From Pseudomonas lurida (GTDB lineage Bacteria; Pseudomonadota; Gammaproteobacteria; Pseudomonadales; Pseudomonadaceae), in contig NZ_PDJB01000001.1 of the NCBI RefSeq assembly GCF_002563895.1, positions 2,897,501 through 2,961,500 on the forward strand: 64,000 nucleotides of DNA. The letters run 5' to 3'. The notes below the pieces were generated by a model. The model did not search any database and was not told the DNA's origin. It saw only the letters and a program-made list of their open reading frames with translations. Positions 34,825-44,851 of the stretch are shown in pieces. A program made the translations under genes and the position numbers. The first letter of the stretch is position 1, and every line of letters begins with the position of its first letter.

Positions 34825-37800
34825 TGCTGTGTCTCCAGCTTCAAGGCCTTGGCCGCTTTGCGCGCGTCCTGGCGCTCCACATAGCGACGGATCAGTACGT
34901 AGAACACTGGCGTCAGCAACAGACCGAAGAAGGTCACACCGATCATCCCGGAGAACACCGCCACGCCCATGGCATGACGCATCTCGGCACCGGCGCCGCT
35001 GGACAACACCAGAGGCACCACACCCATGATGAAGGCGAACGAGGTCATCAGGATCGGCCGCAGACGCAGACGGCAGGCTTCCAGTACCGCAGCGAGCGGG
35101 TCGAGGCCTTCTGCCTGTTTATCCTTGGCGAACTCGACGATCAGAATCGCGTTCTTGCACGCCAGGCCCACCAATACGATCAAGCCGATCTGGGTGAAGA
35201 TGTTGTTGTCGCCGCCCGAGATAATCACCCCGGTAATGGCCGACAGCAGGGTCATCGGCACGATCAGGATCACCGCCAATGGCAGGCTCCAGCTTTCGTA
35301 TTGGGCGGCCAGTACCAGGAACGCCAGCAGTACGCAGAGCGGGAATACGAACAGCGCGGTGTTGCCCGAGAGGATTTGCTGATACGTCAGGTCGGTCCAC
35401 TCGTAGGTCATGCCGTTGGGCAGTTCTTCTTTCAGCAGTTTCTCGATCGCCGCTTCAGCCTGGCCCGAGCTGTAGCCCGGTGCCGCGTTGCCGTTGATTT
35501 CGGCGGTGATGAAGCCGTTGTAGTGCATCACGCGGTCCGGGCCCGAGGTGTCGCTGACCTTGATGAAGGTCGCCAGGGGGATCATCTCGCCTTTGTTGTT
35601 GCGCACTTTGAGCTGGCCGATCTGGTCTTCATCCAGGCGGAACTGCTGCTCCGCCTGCACGTTGACCTGGTAGGTCCGGCCGAAGCGGTTGAAGTCGTTG
35701 GCATACAGCGAGCCCAGGTAGATCTGCAGGGTGTCGAAGATGTCGCTGATCGCCACGCCATGGGTCTTGGCCTTTTCACGATCGATGGCGGCATCGACCT
35801 GGGGCACGTTGACCGTGTAGCTGGTGAACAGGCCGAACAACTCCGGCGTGGTACGGCTCTTGGTGATGATGTTCTGCACTTCTTTGTACAGCTCGTCGTA
35901 ACCCAGGTTGCCACGGTCTTCGATTTGCAGGCGGAAACCACCGATCGTACCCAGCCCCTGCACCGGCGGCGGAGGGAAGATCGCCATGTAGGCTTCCTGG
36001 ATGTTGCTGTATTTGCCGTTCAAGGCACCGGCAATCGCACCGGCGGACATGCTCGGGTCTTTACGCTCGTCGAACGGCTTCAGGGTCACGAACACGATGC
36101 CGCTGTTCGGGCTGTTGGTGAAACCGTTGATCGACAGGCCAGGGAACGCTACGGCGCTTTCCACGCCTGGTTGTTTCAACGCGATGTCGGACATGCGCTT
36201 GATCACATCTTCAGTGCGGTCCAGGCTCGCGGCGTCCGGCAACTGGGCGAACGCCACCAGGTATTGCTTGTCCTGGGCCGGTACGAAACCGGTCGGCGTG
36301 TGGGCAAAGCCCAGCCAGGTCAGGACCATCAGGCCGGCATACAGGAACAGCGCGATGCCACTGCCACGGATCACGCGGCGTACGGTGCCGACGTAGCCAT
36401 GGCTGGCCTTGTCGAAAAAGCGGTTGAACGGTCTGAACAACCAGCCACCCAGCAACTTATCGAGGAATTTGGAGAACCCATCCTTCGGCGCGTTGTGGCC
36501 TTTGAGCAAGACTGCAGCCAGGGCAGGGGACAATGTCAGCGAGTTGAAGGCCGAAATCACCGTCGAGATCGCAATGGTCAAGGCGAACTGCTTGTAGAAC
36601 TGCCCGGTCAAGCCGCTGATGAACGCCGCTGGCACGAACACCGCACACAGCACCAACGCCGTGGCGATGATCGGGCCGGTCACTTCGCTCATGGCTTTTT
36701 CAGTGGCCGGGAACGGTTCCAGGCCCAGTTCGATGTTCCGTTCGACGTTCTCCACCACCACGATGGCGTCGTCCACCACGATACCGATGGCCAATACCAA
36801 TCCGAACAAGGACAGCGCGTTGAGCGAGAAGCCGAACAGGTGCATCACCGCAAACGTACCGATCAACGATACCGGCACCGCCACCAATGGAATGATCGAG
36901 GCGCGCCAGGTTTGCAGGAACAGGATCACCACCAGGACAACCAGGATCAGTGCTTCGAACAGCGTGTGCACCACCGCTTCGATGGAGCCGCGCACGAAGA
37001 TGGTCGGGTCATAGACGATGCTGTAGTCCATGCCCTGGGGGAAGCTCTTTTTCAGCTCTTCCATCTTGCCGCGCACTTCGTTGGAGATCTCGATGGCGTT
37101 GGAGCCAGGGCGCTGGAAGATCGGAATCGCCACGGCCGGCTGGTTGTTGAGCAACGAACGCAGGGCGTACTGGCTGGAGCCAAGCTCCACCCGTGCGATG
37201 TCTCGCAGGCGGGTGATTTCACCATTGTCGCCGGAGCGAATGATGATGTTCTCGAACTCTTCCTCGGTTACCAGGCGACCCTGGGTGTTCACTGACAACT
37301 GGAACGCGGTGGCCGTCGGTGCAGGTTGGGCGCCCAGGGTACCGGCGGCGACTTGACGGTTCTGCTCACGGATCGCCGTCACGACATCAGTGGCGGTCAG
37401 ATTGCGTGAAGCGGTCTTGTTCGGGTCCAGCCACACTCGCAGCGAGTAGTCGCCCATGCCGAACAGCTGTACGTCACCCACACCGCCCAGGCGCGCCAAC
37501 TCATCCTTCACATTGAGCAGGGCGTAGTTGGACAGGTACAGCATGTCGTAGCGCTGATCCGGGGAGGTCAAGTGCACCACCATGGTCAGGTCGGGGGAGG
37601 CCTTGTCCACGGTGATACCGATGCGTGTCACTTCCTCAGGCAGCTTCGGCTGAGTACGGGTCACGCGGTTTTGCACCTGCACCTGCGCATTGTCCAGGTC
37701 GGTGCCCAGGGCGAAGGTGATGGTCAAGGTCAGCTTGCCGTCGGCGGTCGACTGCGAGGACATGTACAGCATGTTCTCGACGCCGGTGATGGCTTGCTCC

Positions 37801-38000
37801 AGCGGAGCGGCCACGGTTTCACCGATGACTTTGGGGTTGGCGCCCGGGAAGTTCGCGCGCACCACCACGGTCGGCGGCACCACTTCCGGGTATTCGCTGA
37901 TCGGTAGTTGGAACAGCGAGATCGCACCGGCAATCAGGATCAGCAGCGAGAGCACCGCTGCGAAGATCGGCCGTGAAATGAAGAACTTGGAAAAATTCAT
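34821..38000 (-). CDS. mexF: RND efflux pump MexF-like inner membrane transporter
   Basis: A 1059-residue resistance-nodulation-division transporter. It begins MNFSKFFISRPIFAAVLSLL and follows remembered P. aeruginosa MexF closely through the first 200 residues ('QLPISEYPEVVPPTVVVRA', 'GVENMLYMSSQSTADG'). TM4 carries 'GIVVDDAIVVVENVERN' near 400 with the proton-relay Asp pair. Twelve membrane segments and two large periplasmic loops are present. MexEF-OprN pumps export chloramphenicol, fluoroquinolones, trimethoprim and signalling quinolines. Length matches the family. Confidence 0.95.
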   Translation of the reverse strand: MNFSKFFISRPIFAAVLSLLILIAGAISLFQLPISEYPEVVPPTVVVRANFPGANPKVIGETVAAPLEQAITGVENMLYMSSQSTADGKLTLTITFALGTDLDNAQVQVQNRVTRTQPKLPEEVTRIGITVDKASPDLTMVVHLTSPDQRYDMLYLSNYALLNVKDELARLGGVGDVQLFGMGDYSLRVWLDPNKTASRNLTATDVVTAIREQNRQVAAGTLGAQPAPTATAFQLSVNTQGRLVTEEEFENIIIRSGDNGEITRLRDIARVELGSSQYALRSLLNNQPAVAIPIFQRPGSNAIEISNEVRGKMEELKKSFPQGMDYSIVYDPTIFVRGSIEAVVHTLFEALILVVLVVILFLQTWRASIIPLVAVPVSLIGTFAVMHLFGFSLNALSLFGLVLAIGIVVDDAIVVVENVERNIELGLEPFPATEKAMSEVTGPIIATALVLCAVFVPAAFISGLTGQFYKQFALTIAISTVISAFNSLTLSPALAAVLLKGHNAPKDGFSKFLDKLLGGWLFRPFNRFFDKASHGYVGTVRRVIRGSGIALFLYAGLMVLTWLGFAHTPTGFVPAQDKQYLVAFAQLPDAASLDRTEDVIKRMSDIALKQPGVESAVAFPGLSINGFTNSPNSGIVFVTLKPFDERKDPSMSAGAIAGALNGKYSNIQEAYMAIFPPPPVQGLGTIGGFRLQIEDRGNLGYDELYKEVQNIITKSRTTPELFGLFTSYTVNVPQVDAAIDREKAKTHGVAISDIFDTLQIYLGSLYANDFNRFGRTYQVNVQAEQQFRLDEDQIGQLKVRNNKGEMIPLATFIKVSDTSGPDRVMHYNGFITAEINGNAAPGYSSGQAEAAIEKLLKEELPNGMTYEWTDLTYQQILSGNTALFVFPLCVLLAFLVLAAQYESWSLPLAVILIVPMTLLSAITGVIISGGDNNIFTQIGLIVLVGLACKNAILIVEFAKDKQAEGLDPLAAVLEACRLRLRPILMTSFAFIMGVVPLVLSSGAGAEMRHAMGVAVFSGMIGVTFFGLLLTPVFYVLIRRYVERQDARKAAKALKLETQQ

Positions 38001-38015
38001 CTTGAGTCGTATCCC

Positions 38016-39257
38016 TTAACCGCGTGGAGTCGCAGCGCTGGCAAGTTTGGGCGCGGCTTTATCCGGCGCCACTTGTTCCAGATTGCTGGCTTCAAGCGCT
38101 TGTCGTTGTTGGGCCAAGGCGGCGAGGGTTTCCTTGCTGGCCATCGGAATGGTTTCCGGGGCGACCGGCGAGCCAGGGCGCACGCGCTGCAGGCCCTTGA
38201 CGATAATGGTGTCGTCCTTGTTCAGGCCGCTGCGCACGATGCGCAAACCTTCGATCTTCGGACCCAGCTCCACCGCGCGATAGGCCGGCTTGTCACCGTC
38301 CATCACCAGTACGAATTTCTTGCCCAGGTCGGTGCCGACGGCTTCATCGTTGATCAACACGGCGGAGTAGGTGCCGCTGCCCACCAGCTTCAGGCGTGCG
38401 TACAGGCCAGGGGTGTATTCGCCCTTGCTGTTATCGAACACGGCGCGACCACGGATGGTGCCGGTGGCGGGGTTGACCTGGTTGTCGACGAAGTTCATCT
38501 GGCCCAGGTGCGGGTTGCCGGTCTCGTTGGACAGGCCCAGGTAGACCGGGGTCGTCGCACCGCGACGGCCTTGGCGAGCCAGTTCGGTGTACTTGAGGAA
38601 CACGCGTTCATCGGCGTCGAAGTAGGCGTAGACCTTGTCGGTGGAGACCACGCTGGTCAGCGCGGTGACGTCGGCGGTCACCAGGTTGCCGGCGGTGATT
38701 TCGGCACGGCTGACGCGGCCGCTGATTGGCGAGGTCACGCGGGTGAAGCTCAGGTTCAGCTTGGCCAGGTCCAACTGCGCCTGGATCCCGGCGACGGCGG
38801 CGCGGGCTTCCTGGGCAGAGGTGGTGCGCGAGTCTGCCAATTCGGCGGAGATCGCGTTGCTCTGGCGCAGGCGCTCGCCACGTTGCGCTTCGTTATCGCT
38901 GCGAGTGGCGGCGGCTTTGGTCTGGGCAAGCTGGGCCTCAAGGCGGCGCACTTCGGCCTGGAACGGACGCGGGTCGATCTGGAACAGCAGGTCGCCTTTT
39001 TTCACCAGGGCGCCTTCGGTGAACGCTACCTGATCGATCTGGCCGGACACGCGCGGACGGATCTGCACGGTTTCCGGGGCTTCCAGGCGACCGGTGAATT
39101 CATCCCACTCGTTGACCGGTTGTTCCAGCACCTTGGCCACGCTGACTTTGGCAGCTGGCATGGCGGCCGCTTGTTCCGGGGTCTTGCCGCACGCGCTCAT
39201 CACCACCACGGCCAAAATCGCCAGGGGGAAGCGCAAATGTTTGAGTGACTGTTCCAT
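38016..39257 (-). CDS. mexE: MexE-like periplasmic adaptor lipoprotein
   Basis: A 413-residue membrane fusion protein with lipobox 'LAVVVMSACG' and 'EWDEFTGRLEAPETVQIRPR', the start of the biotinyl/lipoyl-like domain. The sequence matches remembered MexE through 'YAYFDADERVFLKYTELARQ' and 'FVDNQVNPATGTIRGRAVFD' to the C-terminal 'NKDDTIIVKGLQRVRPG'. It links MexF to OprN. The ATG at 39257 (MEQSLKHLRFPL) agrees with MexE; ATGs further upstream (39266, 39296) are less likely. Confidence 0.94.
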   Translation of the reverse strand: MEQSLKHLRFPLAILAVVVMSACGKTPEQAAAMPAAKVSVAKVLEQPVNEWDEFTGRLEAPETVQIRPRVSGQIDQVAFTEGALVKKGDLLFQIDPRPFQAEVRRLEAQLAQTKAAATRSDNEAQRGERLRQSNAISAELADSRTTSAQEARAAVAGIQAQLDLAKLNLSFTRVTSPISGRVSRAEITAGNLVTADVTALTSVVSTDKVYAYFDADERVFLKYTELARQGRRGATTPVYLGLSNETGNPHLGQMNFVDNQVNPATGTIRGRAVFDNSKGEYTPGLYARLKLVGSGTYSAVLINDEAVGTDLGKKFVLVMDGDKPAYRAVELGPKIEGLRIVRSGLNKDDTIIVKGLQRVRPGSPVAPETIPMASKETLAALAQQRQALEASNLEQVAPDKAAPKLASAATPRG

Positions 39258-39709
39258 GAGGTGCATCCGCCAATGTATTTGAGATGGGCGGATCATGCGC
39301 GGCGATGTGCTATGTCACGAATCGAATGAAGCAAAGGTAACTATCATTCGGAATGATATAAGCGAGCGATTAGCCCTCTAGCATGGGGGTTTCGTTAGGG
39401 GGCTATCAATGGGCTTAATGGCAAAGGACTGTTGCTGAGCGTGCAAGGAACCTGCGTCGCCTCATGAAGGTCTCGAAACCTACCCTTGGTTATCGGGTCG
39501 GCGGGTAGCTCGTACGCCGTGCCGATGCCACCAGGACTGGCCCACCGGCATCGGACTTGAAATGGACTCCCAAGGCGATTCCTTGCACATCGTCGGCCGC
39601 TGCTGTCGCAACTCAAAGTGACCTGCGCTGTAATTGGGACAGCGCCTGCGAAGAGGGTCGACGTGTTCTTTGGCGGTTTGTTGCAACTGTCGCAGTTGCA
39701 AATGGGTGA
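39258..39709. other. Intergenic region between mexE and the peptide-type ABC cassette
   Basis: The mexE-proximal part (39297-39370) is AT-richer and contains the palindrome listed separately. From about 39420 to 39709, open frames of 70-80 codons exist on the minus strand but overlap each other and show no family likeness, signal or good ribosome site; I cannot support a gene. They could be the trace of a decayed reading frame. Confidence 0.45.
39342..39358. promoter_or_regulatory. 17-bp perfect palindrome upstream of mexE
   Basis: TATCATTCGGAATGATA is perfectly symmetric around its central base. The half-word TCATTCG is seen again, inverted, as CGAATGA at 39323-39329. It is about 85-100 bases upstream of mexE, a plausible operator position. 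No regulator gene is next to it. Confidence 0.6.
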
Positions 39710-41332
39710 TCACGCCGCCGTTGCCGTGACCTGCCGCCCTGGAATCGCCGCAATCAGTTCCCGCGTGTAGTCACTCGCCGGCTGATTGAATATCCGCTCC
39801 ACCGAACCCTGTTCAATCACCCGGCCATTGCGCAGCACCAGCACGGCATGGGCGAAGTTGGCCACCACCGACAGGTCGTGGGACACCATCACATAGGCGA
39901 TGCCCATCTCCCGTTGCAGCTCTTGGAGCAGATCAAGAATGTGCGCCTGCACCGAGACATCCAAGGCGCTGACGGGCTCATCCAGCAGCAACAGGTCAGG
40001 TTTCAACGCCAGGGCCCTGGCGATGGCGACGCGTTGGCACTGGCCGCCAGACAGTTCACGCGGCAGGCGGTCCAGGTAACTCACCGGCAGGTGCACACGG
40101 CTGATCAACTCCCGCGCCGCCTGTTCCAGGGCCGGCCCCTTGAGCAAACCGAACGACACCAGTGGCTCGACAATGCTGTCGAACACCGTGAAGCGTGGGT
40201 CGAGCGCGGCAAACGGGTTTTGTTGCACCAGTTGCAGGCGCTGGCGCAGCGGACGGAATTCGCGCCAGCTCAGGTCGGTGACGTCCTGCTGTTCGAACCA
40301 GACCCGACCCCGTGTGGGTTTTTCCAGGCCGAGTGCAATGCGCAACGCGGTGCTCTTGCCCGAGCCGGACTCGCCCACAATCGCGAGTGTCTGGCCGGGA
40401 TAAACCTGCAGGTTGAGGTCCTCAAGGGCCACGAACGTCGAGTCCTCCCCCTTGACCTTGGGCAGCACGAACGTCTTGCCCACATTGTGCAGGCTCAGTA
40501 TCGGTTCCTGCGCCGGGTCAATGCGCACCAACGGCTCGCGACGCTTGGCGAAGGCCGGAGCGGCGGCAATCAGCGCGCGGGTGTAGTCATGCTTTGGCGC
40601 GCCGAGGATCTGGCCTGGCGGCCCTTGCTCGACGAGTTCGCCTTGCTGCATCACCAGGATCCGGTCGGCGCGGTCGGCAGCCACGCCCAGGTCGTGGGTG
40701 ATGATCAACAGCGATATCCCACGCTCACTGACCAGGCGTTGCAGGTGGTCGAGGATCTTGCGCTGTACCGTAACGTCGAGGGCACTGGTAGGCTCGTCGG
40801 CGATAATCAGGCGCGGGTTGCCCGCCAACGCGATGGCGATCAGCACGCGCTGGCGCATGCCGCCGGAGAGTTCATGGGGATACTGGCGGGCGCGCAGCAC
40901 GGGTTTGTCGATGCCCACCTGTTGCAGCAATTCGACAATGTCGGCATCCACCGCAGGGTAGCGTTTGCCCTTGGCCAATATCAGCGCCTCGGCGATTTGC
41001 TGGCCGATGCGCAGGGTCGGGTTGAGGCTGACCATCGGGTCCTGGGGCACCAGGCCGACGGTACGACCACGCAGGGTGCGCTTCTGGCGCTCGTTGGCGT
41101 GCGTCAGGTCGTTGCCGTCCACCCACAGTTGCCCCGCGCTGATCTGCGCGGTGTCCGGCAGCAGGCCGAGGATGGCATTGGCCAGGGTCGACTTGCCGGA
41201 GCCGGACTCGCCGACGATCGCCACCGTCTCGCCCTGGGCGATGGCGAACGACAGCGTGCGTACCGCGTGATTGACGTGCCCGCCGGAACCGTAGGTGACA
41301 CTGAGTTGGCGAACGTCCACTAAAGCGCTCAT
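39710..41332 (-). CDS. Fused double ABC ATPase, dipeptide/glutathione type
   Basis: A 540-residue protein with two ABC domains in tandem, equivalent to DppD plus DppF (as in GsiA or YejF). Each half has Walker A 'GESGSGKST', signature 'LSGGMRQRV' (half 1) or 'LSGGQCQRV' (half 2), and Walker B 'LIIADEPTSAL' or 'LLLLDEPVSAL'. It powers the permeases encoded just upstream. The ATG at 41332 overlaps the stop of the permease gene (ATGA). It is the last gene of the five-gene cassette. Confidence 0.93.
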   Translation of the reverse strand: MSALVDVRQLSVTYGSGGHVNHAVRTLSFAIAQGETVAIVGESGSGKSTLANAILGLLPDTAQISAGQLWVDGNDLTHANERQKRTLRGRTVGLVPQDPMVSLNPTLRIGQQIAEALILAKGKRYPAVDADIVELLQQVGIDKPVLRARQYPHELSGGMRQRVLIAIALAGNPRLIIADEPTSALDVTVQRKILDHLQRLVSERGISLLIITHDLGVAADRADRILVMQQGELVEQGPPGQILGAPKHDYTRALIAAAPAFAKRREPLVRIDPAQEPILSLHNVGKTFVLPKVKGEDSTFVALEDLNLQVYPGQTLAIVGESGSGKSTALRIALGLEKPTRGRVWFEQQDVTDLSWREFRPLRQRLQLVQQNPFAALDPRFTVFDSIVEPLVSFGLLKGPALEQAARELISRVHLPVSYLDRLPRELSGGQCQRVAIARALALKPDLLLLDEPVSALDVSVQAHILDLLQELQREMGIAYVMVSHDLSVVANFAHAVLVLRNGRVIEQGSVERIFNQPASDYTRELIAAIPGRQVTATAA

Positions 41333-42228
41333 CGCTGGATCTCCTCGAAAGTGCGGGCGATATGGTTGAGGCTGAACACCACGGCGACCAGGAACAGACC
41401 GGGCAACAGTGACACCCACGGGGCTGTGATCAGGAAGTGCCGACCGTTGGCAATCAAGGTGCCCCATTCGGCTGCCGGTGGCGCGGCACCGAAACCGAGA
41501 AAACTCAAGCCGGCCGTGGCCAGGATGGCCGCGCCAAAGTCCAGGGTCGCCAGCACGGCCACCGGCCCCCAGGCATTGGGCAGGATATGCCGCAGCAAGG
41601 TGCGCCCCCAGCTTGCGCCGCCCAATCGCGCGGCCTCGACGTAGGGCAGGGTCTTGACCCGCAGCACTTCGGCGCGGGTGGTACGAGCAAACCCCGGGAT
41701 GATGCCGATGCCCACGGCGATGGCCACCGGCACAGTGCCGAAGCCGATTGCCGTGACGATGGCCAGCGCCAGCAACAGGCCGGGCAGGGCGAGCAGCACG
41801 TCGACGAAGCGCATGATCACTGCATCGATGCGGCCACCGGCAAAGCCCGAGAGGATGCCCAGGCCCAGGCCGCCCAACAGCGCGATACCGACAGCCAGGA
41901 CTGCCGCGAGCACCGACAGGCTGGAGCCAAATACCACCCGAGTGTATAGGTCGCGGCCCAGCTCATCGGTGCCGAACCAGTGGCTCAGGTTGGGGGCGCG
42001 CAGCTTGTCGATGGGAGACGTGGCATAGGGGTCGAAGCTGCTCAACCAGTGCGGGGCCACGGCCGCCACCAGCGCAAACAGCACCACCAGCAGGGCCAGG
42101 CTGAACCCCGGTCGACGCAGCAGTGGCAACACCACTGCCGTCGCACGTTGCAGGCGGCTGCGGCGCTGCCATAGGGCAGGACTTGCCGGGCGGGCGTTGC
42201 GCCCCAGGTTCTGCTCAAGGATGGTCAT
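41329..42228 (-). CDS. ABC permease, DppC type
   Basis: A 299-residue membrane protein with six segments and the inner membrane permease motif 'EAARLGGASWGRTLLRHILP' near residues 194-213 that docks on the ATPase. 'HWFGTDELGRDLYTRVVFG' near 87-105 is characteristic of DppC/OppC proteins. It lies three bases after the DppB-type gene. Confidence 0.92.
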   Translation of the reverse strand: MTILEQNLGRNARPASPALWQRRSRLQRATAVVLPLLRRPGFSLALLVVLFALVAAVAPHWLSSFDPYATSPIDKLRAPNLSHWFGTDELGRDLYTRVVFGSSLSVLAAVLAVGIALLGGLGLGILSGFAGGRIDAVIMRFVDVLLALPGLLLALAIVTAIGFGTVPVAIAVGIGIIPGFARTTRAEVLRVKTLPYVEAARLGGASWGRTLLRHILPNAWGPVAVLATLDFGAAILATAGLSFLGFGAAPPAAEWGTLIANGRHFLITAPWVSLLPGLFLVAVVFSLNHIARTFEEIQR

Positions 42229-42231
42229 GAT

Positions 42232-43182
42232 CTAGGACACCTTTGGCGTGTGAGAGATACGCGGGTCGAGCCACGGATAGAGCAGGTCGACCAGCAGGTT
42301 CACCAGTACGAATGCCGCCGCCGACACCGCGACGATTGCCAGCACCACCGGAATGTCCTGGCGCAACACCGCTTCCTGGGCGAGGCGACCGATGCCGGAG
42401 CGGGCAAAGATCGTCTCCACCAACACCGCGCCGGACACCGTATTGCCGACCTGCAAACCGATCAGGGTAAGGACCGGCAGCGCAGCATTCTTGAAACCAT
42501 GGCGCGCCTGCACCTGGCGCCGGCTGAGGCCCTTGGCGTAGGCAGTGGCGATATAGGACTCTTTCCAGACCCCCTGGAAACTGCGTTGCAGCACCTGGGC
42601 GTACACCGCCGCGCTGGGAATCGCCAGGGTGATAGCCGGCAGCACAAGGCTCTCAACGCCCCGGCTGCCGGTGGCGGGAAACCAGCCGAGACCGAAGGCA
42701 AAGACCTGGATCAGCAGCAACCCCATCCAGAACACCGGCACCGAGAACCCCAGCGATGGCAGGCGCGCCAAGGTTTTTTTCAGCGGTTGCCAACGGATGT
42801 AGGCGGTCAGGTAGGCCAGGCCGATCCCGCCCAGCAGTGACAGCACAATGGCCAGGCCGGCCAGGGACAAGGTCTGCGGCAGCCGTTCGGCAAGCAGCTC
42901 GGCCACCGGGCGATTGAGCGAGAGTGACTGGCCGAAGTCACCACGCAGCGCCCCTAGCAGCAGGTCGACATACTGTTCGAACAGGCCCTTGTCCAGGCCG
43001 TAGTAAGCCCGCGCCTTGGCCAAGTCCTCTACCGACAGCGAGTCGGCCTCCATGCCCGACGCGCTGAGCATGATCGACAAGGTGTCACCCGGCAGCAGAT
43101 ACAGGATGAAGTACGTGATGCTATAGGCCCCCCACAGCACCAGCAGGGCCTGGCCAACGCGGCCAATCAGATAGCGGCTCAT
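42232..43182 (-). CDS. ABC permease, DppB type
   Basis: A 316-residue membrane protein starting MSRYLIGRVGQALLVLWGAY. The DppB features are 'FILYLLPGDTLSIML' after TM1, 'LLGALRGDFGQSLSLNRPVA' near 83-102, and the ATPase-docking loop 'ATAYAKGLSRRQVQARHGFK' near 206. Its ATG overlaps the stop of the binding-protein gene (ATGA), so the start at 43182 is firm. Confidence 0.93.
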   Translation of the reverse strand: MSRYLIGRVGQALLVLWGAYSITYFILYLLPGDTLSIMLSASGMEADSLSVEDLAKARAYYGLDKGLFEQYVDLLLGALRGDFGQSLSLNRPVAELLAERLPQTLSLAGLAIVLSLLGGIGLAYLTAYIRWQPLKKTLARLPSLGFSVPVFWMGLLLIQVFAFGLGWFPATGSRGVESLVLPAITLAIPSAAVYAQVLQRSFQGVWKESYIATAYAKGLSRRQVQARHGFKNAALPVLTLIGLQVGNTVSGAVLVETIFARSGIGRLAQEAVLRQDIPVVLAIVAVSAAAFVLVNLLVDLLYPWLDPRISHTPKVS

Positions 43183-44807
43183 GGTGTGCCGATCTCGATG
43201 TCGCCCAGCAGCGCGAAGCCCTCGGCGGTCCAGCGGAAGTTCTTCACCTTGGGCGAGGTCGCGGCTTGCCACACGCGCTCATACACCGGGAAAGCCGAGC
43301 TTTCGTCGATCAGCAGGTCCTGCAGGTCACCATAGGCCGCCGCGCGCTGTTGCCCTTGGGTCGCGGTGATGCCGGCATCGAACAAGCCCTTGGCTTTTTC
43401 CAGCACCGCCGGCTCATAGGTGTTGGTGGCGACCGTGGAGCTGTTGGCACTGCGCGGATCGAGGATGGTTTGCAGGATGATCGGGTCGGCGCGAGTCATG
43501 TAGTTGATGGTCAGGTCATAGTTGCCCGCAGCGTTGTTAGCGACCCATTCGGCGCGAGTGACCACGCTGAGCTTCAACTCGATGCCGACCTTGCGCAGTT
43601 GGTCCTGGATCAGCACGTCGCCGGCGGTTTCGGCCGGGGTGATGTTGTAGCTCAGTGTCAGGCGCTTGCCGTTTTTCTGTCGGTAACCGTCCGCGCCCTT
43701 GGCCCAACCGGCTTGATCCAACAATTGCTCGGCACCGGCCGGGTCATGGGCGAGCTTGTCGCCCTGGCTTTTGAAATACGGGGTGGTCACATCGAAGATG
43801 CCGTCTACCACCGGGAACTCGGCGTTGTAGACGGTGCTGGCGTAGCTCTTGCGGTCGAGGGCCTTTTGCACCGCTTGGCGCACGTGCTGGTCCGCCAGGA
43901 TGCGCTCGCCACGGGTGTTGGGGTACAGATTGAGCGCAGGCCCCGGCAGCGAACGGCTCTGGATGGTCGCGCCCTTGGACTGGAACAGCTTCAGGTCGAC
44001 TTCCGAGAACGGGTTGCGTGGCCACAGGATGTCGGCCTTGCCTTGCAGGAACAGGCCATTGCGCACGCTCTCTTCGGGGATGTAGCTGATGTCCACCGCG
44101 TCCAGGTGCGCTTCGCCCTGATTCTTCATATTGGCCGAGGCCCACGCGTAACCCTTGCGCTTGGTCAGGTGGGCGCCGACTTCCGGCGTGTAGCTGGCCA
44201 GCACGAAAGGCCCGGTGCCGATTATCTTGCCCAATGAGCGCTCTTTCACGGTCAGTGCGTAGGAGGCGGGCGCCAGGATCGCCAGGTTAGTGGTCGAGGT
44301 GGCTTGCAGGAAACCCGCGTTGGGCTTGGACAGCACCAGCTTGACGGTGTAGTCGTCCACCACCTCGGCATGGTCGAAGCCCGCCAGGTAGGTGGCGCCG
44401 AAGGTGGCCGGCAGCTGCGTAGCCAGGGCCTTGTCGCTGTCGAATGCGGTTTTTACCGACTTGGCATCGAAGCGCTCGCCATTGCTGAAGGTGACGTCAT
44501 CGCGCAGGTGGAAGGTGTAGGTCAGCGCGTCGTCACTCACTTCCCAGCTTTTGGCCAGCCAGGGAATGATCTTGCCGGTGTCCGGGTCCTGGTCGGTCAG
44601 GGATTCGGCGACGTTGCGCAGCAGTACCCGGTGCTCCAGCCAATAGACCTGGAACGGGTCGACGCTGACCAGGGTGGTGTTGTCGCCAAAGAACGCGATG
44701 TTCAGGGTCTTGCCAGCCTGGGTGTCATTCCCGGGCGAGCAAGCGGCGAGGCTGAGCGCCAAGACGCAAGGGGCCAGCAGACGGCTCATCAAGTTGGAGG
44801 TATTCAA
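43179..44807 (-). CDS. ABC transporter substrate-binding lipoprotein, SBP_bac_5 family
   Basis: A 542-residue periplasmic lipoprotein with lipobox 'LALSLAAC' and an extracellular solute-binding family 5 domain: 'EHRVLLRNVAESLTDQDPDT', 'LAKSWEVSDDALTYTFHLRD' and 'VTFSNGERFDAKSV'. Family members bind peptides, nickel chelates, opines or sugars. The start chosen is TTG at 44807, which follows GAGGGCACCCCA; the ATG at 44789 lacks a ribosome site. The gene lies about 45 bases after the TonB receptor gene, so outer and inner membrane steps are linked. Confidence 0.9.
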   Translation of the reverse strand: MNTSNLMSRLLAPCVLALSLAACSPGNDTQAGKTLNIAFFGDNTTLVSVDPFQVYWLEHRVLLRNVAESLTDQDPDTGKIIPWLAKSWEVSDDALTYTFHLRDDVTFSNGERFDAKSVKTAFDSDKALATQLPATFGATYLAGFDHAEVVDDYTVKLVLSKPNAGFLQATSTTNLAILAPASYALTVKERSLGKIIGTGPFVLASYTPEVGAHLTKRKGYAWASANMKNQGEAHLDAVDISYIPEESVRNGLFLQGKADILWPRNPFSEVDLKLFQSKGATIQSRSLPGPALNLYPNTRGERILADQHVRQAVQKALDRKSYASTVYNAEFPVVDGIFDVTTPYFKSQGDKLAHDPAGAEQLLDQAGWAKGADGYRQKNGKRLTLSYNITPAETAGDVLIQDQLRKVGIELKLSVVTRAEWVANNAAGNYDLTINYMTRADPIILQTILDPRSANSSTVATNTYEPAVLEKAKGLFDAGITATQGQQRAAAYGDLQDLLIDESSAFPVYERVWQAATSPKVKNFRWTAEGFALLGDIEIGTP

Positions 44808-44851
44808 TGGGGTGCCCTCATGTGGCGTTTCGGGTGCATGCAAGGTGTGGA

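Noticed and set aside
34824..37295. 823-codon open frame antisense to mexF
   Set aside because: Shadow frame of mexF; Gln/Arg/His-rich with no domains, while mexF on the other strand is unambiguous.
39395..39713. Two overlapping small frames between mexE and the ABC cassette
   Set aside because: They overlap in different frames, lack ribosome sites and match nothing recognisable; kept only as a note in the intergenic entry.
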